Below are positions 50,391 through 56,278 of a DNA stretch of 64,000 bases, piece after piece; position 1 is the stretch's first letter; each line of letters begins with the position of its first letter. This DNA comes from Clostridia bacterium (GTDB lineage: Bacteria > Bacillota > Clostridia > Oscillospirales > CAG-272): the NCBI GenBank assembly GCA_017461365.1, contig JAFTYG010000008.1, positions 1 to 64,000 on the forward strand, read 5' to 3'. Position numbers and translations under genes: made by a program. Below the pieces are notes generated by a model. That model was not told where the DNA came from. It did no database searches and worked only from the letters and a program-made list of their open reading frames with translations.

Positions 50391-51389
50391 ATGGCACATT
50401 TTGAAGGTTATGAAAGACGCGAGGCGAAGATTCTCGCTGCTCTTAAAGAATATGGTATTTCCTCTATCGATGAGTGCAAGGAAATATGCGATGCAAAGGG
50501 AATTGATCCCTATAAAATAGTTGAAGAGACACAGCCTATCGCATTTGAGAACGCAAAGTGGGCTTACACCGTAGGCGCTGCTATCGCGATCAAGAAGGGT
50601 TGTGTAAAGGCTGCTGACGCCGCTGCCGCTATCGGTATCGGACTTCAGGCTTTCTGTATCCCCGGATCTGTTGCTGAGAACCGTAAGGTTGGTCTCGGCC
50701 ACGGAAACCTCGGAGCTATGCTTCTTTCCGAAGAGACCGAGTGCTTCTGCTTCTTGGCAGGTCACGAGTCCTTCGCAGCGGCAGAGGGCGCTATCAAGAT
50801 CGCTCTTAACGCAAATAAGGTAAGAGTAAAGCCCCTCCGCGTTATCCTCAACGGTCTCGGCAAGGACGCTGCTATGATCATTTCGAGAATTAACGGCTTT
50901 ACTTACGTTCAGACCGAGTTCGATCCCTATGCTGAGGAAGTTAAGGTCATCAAGGAGACCGCTTACTCCACAGGAGACAGAGCAAAGGTTAAGTGCTACG
51001 GCTCCGATAGCGTTCCCGAGGGCGTTGCTATAATGAGACTTGAGAACGTCGGCGTTTCGATCACAGGTAACTCCACTAACCCCACACGCTTCCAGCACCC
51101 CGTTGCGGGAACCTATAAGAAGTGGTGTAACGAGAACGGCGTTAAGTACTTCTCGGTTGCATCGGGCGGCGGTACAGGACGTACACTCCACCCCGATAAC
51201 ATGGCAGCAGGCCCTGCTTCCTATGGTATGACCGATACACTCGGAAGAATGCACGGCGACGCACAGTTCGCAGGCTCTTCCTCCGTTCCCGCTCACGTAG
51301 AGATGATGGGACTCATCGGCGCAGGTAACAACCCCATGGTCGGTATGACCGTTGCTGTTGCGGTCGCTATTGAAGAGGCGAGCAAGTAA
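50391..51389 (+). CDS. GGGtGRT protein
   Basis: 332 residues. Named for its own conserved motif, seen here as SVASGGGTGRTLHPDNMAAG near 264. Other conserved parts include NRKVGLGHGNLGAMLLSEET, FLAGHESFAAAEGAIKIALN and LIGAGNNPMVGMTVAVAVAI at the C-terminus. No catalytic residues are known to me; the fold is not recognised. Consistent pairing with a NifU-like protein suggests iron-sulfur or metallocluster work. The last 25 codons are duplicated at 53407-53484, 2.1 kb downstream, on the other side of an AT-rich island. Confidence 0.9.
   Translation: MAHFEGYERREAKILAALKEYGISSIDECKEICDAKGIDPYKIVEETQPIAFENAKWAYTVGAAIAIKKGCVKAADAAAAIGIGLQAFCIPGSVAENRKVGLGHGNLGAMLLSEETECFCFLAGHESFAAAEGAIKIALNANKVRVKPLRVILNGLGKDAAMIISRINGFTYVQTEFDPYAEEVKVIKETAYSTGDRAKVKCYGSDSVPEGVAIMRLENVGVSITGNSTNPTRFQHPVAGTYKKWCNENGVKYFSVASGGGTGRTLHPDNMAAGPASYGMTDTLGRMHGDAQFAGSSSVPAHVEMMGLIGAGNNPMVGMTVAVAVAIEEASK
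51312..51389 (+). repeat. Left copy of the duplicated GGGtGRT 3' end
   Basis: Twenty-five codons plus stop that recur at 53407-53484. Nearly all differences are silent third-position changes. The spacing of the two copies is 2095 bp, which defines the limits of the island. Confidence 0.9.
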
Positions 51390-51442
51390 AAAAACTCGCA
51401 TGTCCGACGCGACATACGTAAAAACGAAAGGATGGTCTTATA

Positions 51443-51646
51443 TTGGAATCATCAGCAGTCATCTTAGGTGTGATTCTTAACATTATTGCATTTGTTATAA
51501 TGGTTGTTCCTCCTGTTCTCTTGGTTATCGGAGTTCCGATAGTAGTGGTTGCGCTTATAATCCTTATAATCTTTTTTGTCATTCGCAAAAAGAAAAAGGA
51601 AGCAACGGACAAGACGGTCGATACAACCGATGAGGATGCAAATTGA
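51443..51646 (+). CDS. Small single-membrane protein
   Basis: 67 residues starting at TTG 51443 after AAAGGATGG. A very hydrophobic first half (AVILGVILNIIAFVIMVVPP and onward to VVVALIILIIFFVIRKKKK) suggests one or two helices, with a charged cytoplasmic tail rich in Lys, Thr and Asp. Not recognised. It follows the GGGtGRT gene and precedes a terminator. Confidence 0.7.
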   Translation: MESSAVILGVILNIIAFVIMVVPPVLLVIGVPIVVVALIILIIFFVIRKKKKEATDKTVDTTDEDAN

Positions 51647-51667
51647 TATCCTTTCAATATTCAAAAA

Positions 51668-51718
51668 TTGGACACATCATTTTGGAGAGATCCATTGTGA
51701 TGTGTCCATTTTTTTATT
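51668..51718 (+). terminator. Terminator T1, similar to T2
   Basis: TTGGACACATCA pairs with TGATGTGTCCA, then a T-run. The same hairpin sequence with a different loop lies at 53548-53592 (T2). Confidence 0.9.
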
Positions 51719-51747
51719 TGTAATATAATCTTAATCTAATTTTTGAA

Positions 51748-52194
51748 TTATTTATACTTTTCTAATTTTTTATTTATATACGAAATATCTAATTGTATAT
51801 TTTCCACATTGCCAATATCATCCAAGGATTCATATCTTTCAAGACTTTCTGCAGCGTTTGCGCGTTTTATATAAGCAGCCTTTAAACTCTTGTCGTTCTT
51901 GCTCACTATTGTTCCTGCAAGAAATTCTTGATCACTATTCGTAAATGTATTCAAAACAAGTATATATTCATCAGTAGTTGTTCCACCATATGATATTTCC
52001 AAATTGACAAAATTTCCGTCTTTAGCATACATGTAGGCTGTAACGACATTAACTGATTCGGTGTTGTTCATCTCATCAAGATACTCAATTAAATACTCAG
52101 CAACAGTATTTTCTGGTTCTTTTGCTGCATCACTACAAGCAATACAACAAATACATAAAACAGTAATAAGTAAAATAGATAATAATTTTTTCAT
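51748..52194 (-). CDS. Putative lipoprotein in AT-rich island (1)
   Basis: 148 residues. Signal peptide MKKLLSILLITVLCICCIAC with lipobox CIAC (Cys20). Mature part of about 128 residues, alternating strands and helices (AEYLIEYLDEMNNTESVNVV, AYIKRANAAESLERYESLDD), no family recognised. The coding region is visibly more AT-rich than the flanking housekeeping genes. It is the third gene of a probable operon behind the small protein at 52748-52909 and the PepSY-like lipoprotein. Confidence 0.75.
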   Translation of the reverse strand: MKKLLSILLITVLCICCIACSDAAKEPENTVAEYLIEYLDEMNNTESVNVVTAYMYAKDGNFVNLEISYGGTTTDEYILVLNTFTNSDQEFLAGTIVSKNDKSLKAAYIKRANAAESLERYESLDDIGNVENIQLDISYINKKLEKYK

Positions 52195-52328
52195 TTTGTT
52201 CTCCTTTATTTTCTAACCAAGCTGTTTTTTAATACCAACATAGGTCTGTGGCTTACTGCCACCGTTTCATAAGACAAATATATAAGAAAATGTTTCGGTG
52301 TAGGCAATTCCTTATTTATATTTTACAT

Positions 52329-52730
52329 TTATTCGTCGAAGTTGTTCCTTGGATAGCCAACAATTCCGTTAGTCGAAACATCGACTATAACTGAAAAACT
52401 TTCATCTGATTTGTAATTCATTTTGTAATCGTCGGTGTATCCGGAAACGTTACCTCTAAGATAAACTGTCCAACTATCGGTCTTTCCTTCTGTATAAGCC
52501 TCACAGGTTCCCCAACTGATGTAATAATGTTTTAACCAATTCAAATTGGCTATGAATTCTTTTACATCAATATCTTCTTGGGCTAATTTTATTGCTTCTG
52601 ATTGAGTAATTCTACTATTTTCAGGCGCTTCATATTCGGGAAAATCGGGAACATATACATCGTTATTATTACAAGCAACTAAAGATATTGCAAATAGGGC
52701 GATTAAAAAAACACTTATAATTTTTTTCAC
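52329..52730 (-). CDS. Putative PepSY-like lipoprotein in AT-rich island (2)
   Basis: 133 residues from GTG 52730 (AGAGGA 7 nt upstream; the in-frame ATG at 52736 has almost no spacing). Lipobox SLVAC gives Cys around residue 21. The segment ITQSEAIKLAQEDIDVKEFI followed by a strand-rich part (SWTVYLRGNVSGY, FSVIVDVSTNGIVGYPR) resembles single PepSY-type domains, which are often inhibitory or peptidase-associated. AT-rich, 17 nt behind the small protein gene. Function unknown. Confidence 0.72.
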   Translation of the reverse strand: MKKIISVFLIALFAISLVACNNNDVYVPDFPEYEAPENSRITQSEAIKLAQEDIDVKEFIANLNWLKHYYISWGTCEAYTEGKTDSWTVYLRGNVSGYTDDYKMNYKSDESFSVIVDVSTNGIVGYPRNNFDE

Positions 52731-52747
52731 AATCATTTCCTCTGTAA

Positions 52748-52909
52748 TTAGTTTATATCAATTTTTACATTTACATTTTGCTTCAATCCCTGACGGCATA
52801 GTTGTCTAACTGTCTCTACAAAATACTTAATTTCGTGTTCTTTTTGAAAATGTAAGATTTCTTGTATTAAATCTTTGTCAGCGTCTCGAAAAGTGATTTG
52901 CTTTTCCAT
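52748..52909 (-). CDS. Small ribbon-helix-helix-like protein
   Basis: 53 residues, too short for usual gene-calling limits. GGAGG lies about 10 nt before ATG 52909. The sequence begins EKQITFRDADKDLIQEILHF and has a second helix IKYFVETVRQLCRQGLK, the strand-helix-helix pattern of ribbon-helix-helix regulators. First gene of a probable operon with the two lipoproteins; it lies 225 nt from and divergent to the XRE gene at 53135. DNA-binding is inferred from pattern only. Confidence 0.65.
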   Translation of the reverse strand: MEKQITFRDADKDLIQEILHFQKEHEIKYFVETVRQLCRQGLKQNVNVKIDIN

Positions 52910-52954
52910 AAAATTTTGTCCTCCAATTTAGTTGAATTGATGTTTGGGTGATAA

Positions 52955-52990
52955 AACAAAAAGATGCGTACAATCGAAGTCATACGCACC
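52955..52990 (-). terminator. Terminator-like hairpin in the leader of the island operon
   Basis: On the minus strand GGTGCGTA and TACGCATC pair around a TTCG-containing loop, followed by TTTTTGTTTT. The promoter lies just upstream (53063-53035), so a short RNA of roughly 70 nt would be produced unless transcription reads through. It could be an attenuator or a small RNA. Confidence 0.55.
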
Positions 52991-53009
52991 GAAAACGTAG
53001 ACCTCAATT

Positions 53010-53026
53010 GTTAACTCTTTAGGGTT
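53010..53026. promoter_or_regulatory. Operator-like repeat O1
   Basis: GTTAACTCTTTAGGGTT; its inverted counterpart is O2 at 53062-53078. The shared core is CTTTAGGGTT. O1 lies at and just after the expected transcription start. Confidence 0.55.
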
Positions 53027-53034
53027 ATATGGCT

Positions 53035-53063
53035 ATTATAGCACATATTTTATTCGTTGTCAA
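53035..53063 (-). promoter_or_regulatory. Perfect consensus promoter of the island operon
   Basis: Minus-strand TTGACA (53063-53058), 17-bp spacer, TATAAT (53040-53035). Its -35 is overlapped by operator-like repeat O2, as expected of a strong but repressed promoter. Confidence 0.85.
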
Positions 53064-53078
53064 CCCTAAAGGGGTAAC
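53062..53078. promoter_or_regulatory. Operator-like repeat O2
   Basis: AACCCTAAAGGGGTAAC, inverted relative to O1, partly overlapping the -35 of the island promoter. Together O1 and O2 bracket the promoter about five helical turns apart, so looping or cooperative repression is possible. Confidence 0.55.
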
Positions 53079-53090
53079 TTTTCTTTCTGC

Positions 53091-53117
53091 AATGGGTTAA
53101 AATATTATTAACCCATT
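53091..53117. promoter_or_regulatory. Perfect inverted repeat upstream of the XRE gene
   Basis: AATGGGTTAA and TTAACCCATT, ten perfect base pairs with a 7-bp centre, 18 bp before the XRE start. It shares GGGTTA with O1/O2 and probably overlaps the -10 of the XRE gene, so autoregulation is likely. Confidence 0.65.
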
Positions 53118-53134
53118 TGAGTTAGGAGAATGTT

Positions 53135-53377
53135 ATGAGAGTTAACGAAGCGGTAAAATTGCGCATATTGGAGTTATGCAAGAAAAACCATATTACGGTT
53201 AATAAGCTATCTACTATCTGTGGTATTACGCAATCCACTTTGAACAATATCATTAGTGGTCGTAATGCCACTACTACGGTCTCTACTATTCAAAAAATTT
53301 GTGACGGTCTGGGAATTACGATTTTGGACTTTTTTTCGTCTCCTATTTTTGATAATTTAGAACAGGAGATTAAATAA
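53135..53377 (+). CDS. XRE-family helix-turn-helix regulator
   Basis: 80 residues. The HTH spans VNKLSTICGITQSTLNNIIS (about 22-41) and the end TVSTIQKICDGLGITILDFF is characteristic of small Cro/C1-like repressors. GGAG lies just before ATG 53135. It is divergent from the small protein/lipoprotein operon. The intergenic region contains three operator-like repeats, so the protein probably represses itself and that operon. The last stretch (SPIFDNLEQEIK) is a short tail, not a metal-binding or ligand domain. Confidence 0.92.
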   Translation: MRVNEAVKLRILELCKKNHITVNKLSTICGITQSTLNNIISGRNATTTVSTIQKICDGLGITILDFFSSPIFDNLEQEIK

Positions 53378-53406
53378 TAACTAAGGCAACCATTGTGGTG
53401 GCTGAT

Positions 53407-53484
53407 ATCATCGGCGCAGGTAACAACCCGATGGTTGGTATGACCGTTGCTGTGGCTGTTGCTATCGAAGAGGCAAGCAAGTAA
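53407..53484 (+). pseudogene. Remnant of a second GGGtGRT gene (3' end only)
   Basis: Codes for IIGAGNNPMVGMTVAVAVAI and the final EEASK plus stop, in frame. Of 25 codons, about seven differ silently from 51312-51389 and one changes Leu to Ile. Such a pattern points to divergence while still under selection in a separate gene copy, and only later truncation. Upstream (before 53407) the match stops abruptly. Confidence 0.88.
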
Positions 53485-53503
53485 GAGGATGCGGGGACGC
53501 GAT
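53485..53503. repeat. Dispersed 19-mer, copy 2
   Basis: GAGGATGCGGGGACGCGAT, identical to 6848-6866. It starts directly after the stop of the GGGtGRT remnant. The same gap then reads CGCTTTTTGAAAAAAGC. Confidence 0.7.
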
Positions 53504-53547
53504 TAGTCGCTTTTTGAAAAAAGCTCCGCAAAAACTTTAATAAAAAG

Positions 53548-53592
53548 TTGGACACATCATTTGGGATTTTCCCTTATGATGTGTCCAATATT
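53548..53592. terminator. Terminator T2
   Basis: TTGGACACATCAT pairs with ATGATGTGTCCAA; sequence-related to T1 at 51668-51718, so the duplication covers gene end and terminator. It also ends the convergent pseudogene. Confidence 0.85.
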
Positions 53593-53632
53593 TTTTAAGA
53601 TAGTATAATTTTTATTTAGTCTTTCAAAGCAT

Positions 53633-54747
53633 TTAATACGCACGGACCTCAAAAATTACGGCATCCTCATGACCGTTTGTGCTGTGTACCGTGATCTTCA
53701 CGGTGTCGCATTCTGTTTTTTCAAAGTCCAATACGTTTAAGCGCTGATGGTTGTTTTTGATCTCTATCCTTTTGACCGTCTTGCCGTCACGTATCAATTC
53801 AACGTCGTAATCCTTTACAAGCTCTGCGGGAATTCCCTCACGCTGCTGCTTTTGGCGGTTTGGCGCCATCGTTACACGGATGGGATAGTTGAAATCCGAC
53901 CAGAAGGTAAGGCGTATCTGGGATAGTTCCCGTGCGCCTTCCCACTTCATTGTCAGCGCTTCGCCGTTCTCCGAAATTCCCTCGGACACCCAACCGTTCC
54001 AATCTTCTCCCATTTTTCGTGAATAGCCGTGACCTATACGCCACGCTTCTCCGCCGAGCCTGTTCGACTTTGAGGTAAAGACAGCATTTCTTGCGTGGTC
54101 GTCCGTGTCCTCGTTAAATACCTCGGGTAAAAAGCCGTCTCCCTTGTGAGTATTAACTGCTGTAATTCACGGATATGAGGGGCGAGAGCGCGAGGGCTGC
54201 AAGCATATTTTTTGCATAACGTCGCCGCCGAGCCCACAGCTTGTCCTCCGATCGCACAGCAGCCGATTATGCGTGTACTGCAATATCCAAGCTTGGTTGC
54301 GCTGATATTTCTGCCCGCCATAAACAGATTAGAGATATTTTTGGAATAATATGAGCGATAGGGAATGGTATATATTCCGTCAAAGTAGCGCGTGTCTCCC
54401 GACGGATGGCGGTCAAGATCAAGAAGCCCGTGAGCGGTGTGCAGGTCTACGTTCCAACCGCCATAGCAAACGGCATCGTCAAATATCCTGTTTTCCAGAA
54501 TATCTGTCTCATCGAGCAGATAATCTCCCACAAGGCGGCGCGATTCTCTTACTCCGGGCAACATTCCAACCCATTCTAATTCATAATTTTCCGCTCCGTG
54601 GTCGCCTCCGTTTTTGATGTGATCCCAAACGCCGTAAAGCGCCGCTACCAGATCGTCACGGATGTTTTCATAGTCGGTTATGATGTCGTCAGTATCTCCC
54701 ATCAGCTCGTAAAGTATGCCGCCCTCTGCATAATCGGGCTTTTCCAT
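53633..54747 (-). pseudogene. FAD-dependent oxidoreductase, N-terminally truncated and frameshifted
   Basis: Two overlapping frames together give the C-terminal two-thirds of an FAD_oxidored-type protein. Frame 1 (54747 to about 54160) has NISNLFMAGRNISATKLGYC and CCAIGGQAVGSAA, the FAD-binding end typical of the family. Frame 2 (about 54150 to 53633) continues with GFLPEVFNEDTDDHARNAV and a lectin-like beta-sandwich tail. The join at about 54140-54170 is a frameshift. The N-terminal dinucleotide-binding domain is missing altogether: the sequence begins mid-protein at 54747, next to an equally beheaded AraC gene. Confidence 0.85.
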
Positions 54748-54764
54748 GCCGTGATCCGCACCCG

Positions 54765-55322
54765 ATGCAAAGCTGCGCGGACTTTCTGTTTAACCGTTCG
54801 GAAGCCTTTAGCAACGTATTAAGAGGAGACAGCGAGGAGCATCGGTATCTGTTGAGCTGTTTTTCTAATCTGCGTAAGGAATTGACACAGGCAAGGCCGT
54901 ATCAGCGGGAATATATCGTTCATCTGCTTATGGGAATGATACTGACAGCGGCGCGTATTTGCGGAAGTGAAGGAAAAGACTCGGAGGGAAGGGAGAGTAG
55001 CTGTTACAGTACGGTTTGCCGTATGATGATCTATATCAAGGAGCATTTTCAAGAGGACCTCTCGAGAGATCGGCTTGCGAAAAAATACGGGCTCTCTCCC
55101 TCCTATCTTTCACGCGTTTTCAAGGAATACAGCGGTGTTTGTCTGCAGAATTACATTGTGCAGTGCCGCGTACAAAGAGCGATCTCTCTGTTAAAACAGG
55201 GCAATATCAGTGTGTTGGATGCCGCGCTCGAAAGCGGATTTACAAGTATGTCGGGCTTTTACCGCGCTTTTCACGACGTGACGGGAAAAAGACCGAAGGA
55301 TGTGTGGAAAGCCGAGGAGTGA
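54765..55322 (+). CDS. AraC-family regulator, N-terminally truncated
   Basis: 185 residues from the first ATG. The DNA-binding half is intact: DLSRDRLAKKYGLSPSYLSR, then NISVLDAALESGFTSMSGFY and a final TGKRPKDVW. The usual N-terminal cupin ligand-binding domain is reduced to a remnant. The gene is divergent from the truncated oxidoreductase, with only 17 bp between the first ATGs, so a single deletion has probably removed the shared promoter region and both 5' ends. There is no visible promoter, so the gene is likely a pseudogene although the frame is open. Confidence 0.8.
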   Translation: MQSCADFLFNRSEAFSNVLRGDSEEHRYLLSCFSNLRKELTQARPYQREYIVHLLMGMILTAARICGSEGKDSEGRESSCYSTVCRMMIYIKEHFQEDLSRDRLAKKYGLSPSYLSRVFKEYSGVCLQNYIVQCRVQRAISLLKQGNISVLDAALESGFTSMSGFYRAFHDVTGKRPKDVWKAEE

Positions 55323-55380
55323 TCTGCCAACTGGATAGGCTTCAATTCATCAAAAACTTGTAAAGTCGGGACATAAAGAT

Positions 55381-55425
55381 AAGACACTTCATATCGGCTC
55401 GCGCCGCTATGAAGTGTCTTTCTTG
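55381..55425. terminator. Terminator between the AraC remnant and the repeat-rich protein gene
   Basis: AAGACACTTCATA pairs with TATGAAGTGTCTT, around an inner GGCTCGCGCC-containing loop; it serves both convergent genes. Confidence 0.88.
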
Positions 55426-55947
55426 TTATTCCTTGTCTTTTCTTCTCGGTATCAGCACGATAATAAGCACCACAACAGCCACGATAACAACGATAGCGAT
55501 AGCAAGAGCTATCCATCCGCCGTTGCTTTTCGTGCCGTCATCGTCCGCGCCGTTCGTGTCTGTGCCGCTATTCGTATCGGGCGACTTGTCCGCGCCGCTG
55601 TCCTCGTTGCCGATCATACCGTCGGTGTCGTTCACCTTGCCGTCGTCAACACTGCTCTCCATATCCGTCATCGCCTCGCCCATACCGTCACCGACGTCGC
55701 TTGCCGCCTCACCGAGTCCGTCGCCAACATCACTCATCGCCTCACCGAGACCGTCTCCGACGTTATCCGCGGCATCACCTATGGCGTTGCCCATATCTCT
55801 CGCGGCATTGCCCGCGCCGTTTGTAAAATCAGATGCGCTGAGTTGAAGCATAAACGAGGATGACAGAAGCATTAGCATAAGAGCAAATACCAACACCCAG
55901 ACCGAAATGCGTCCGCGCGCACGCCTTTTTGAGCTAAAAGAATACAT
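55426..55947 (-). CDS. Repeat-rich secreted/membrane protein
   Basis: 173 residues. An N-terminal hydrophobic helix (about 15-40) may be a signal peptide or anchor. Residues about 45-95 carry imperfect repeats of about 11 residues (GDAADNVGDGLGEAMSDV, then VGDGLGEAASDVGDGMGEAM), followed by an Asp/Asn/Gly/Thr-rich linker and a C-terminal transmembrane helix (WIALAIAIVVIVAVVVLI) with a basic tail. No family recognised. Its repeats might form amphipathic helices. AGGATC lies before ATG 55947. Confidence 0.75.
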   Translation of the reverse strand: MYSFSSKRRARGRISVWVLVFALMLMLLSSSFMLQLSASDFTNGAGNAARDMGNAIGDAADNVGDGLGEAMSDVGDGLGEAASDVGDGMGEAMTDMESSVDDGKVNDTDGMIGNEDSGADKSPDTNSGTDTNGADDDGTKSNGGWIALAIAIVVIVAVVVLIIVLIPRRKDKE

Positions 55948-56278
55948 AATAAGATCCTTTCTGAAATACTTTGTTGCTGTCTGCTGTCATTAGTTTTTGT
56001 CGCGATGGCGTTATTATGCGAAAAAGACAAAGAGAATTTTTGGAAGAGTGATTTGCGGCTTATATTATCCGAAATTTAAGTCAGTTGTATATATTGTATA
56101 ATATTTATATTTACAACTATAAAATATCACAAAATTTAGTATATAATCACAAGAGACTTATAATTATTGTCAAATAAATGTTAGAAAATAAATTTTTAAA
56201 ATGATATAATACACCACAGTGGGCTTGCTTTTGGCTCAGAACAGAAAATAAAATATTTATGAAAGGAAAAGAAAAACA
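55948..56278. other. Intergenic region with no gene
   Basis: Very AT-rich. It holds the minus-strand upstream region of the repeat-rich protein and, near 56205-56210, a TATAAT (-35 poor) for the large secreted protein. Nothing else recognisable. Confidence 0.6.

Noticed and set aside
50220..51401. Minus-strand open frame of 393 codons opposite the GGGtGRT gene
   Set aside because: Antisense shadow caused by strong codon bias; no ribosome binding site or domain.
51390..53484. A complete integrative element or prophage
   Set aside because: No integrase, recombinase, relaxase or structural gene is present; only the duplicated ends suggest movement.
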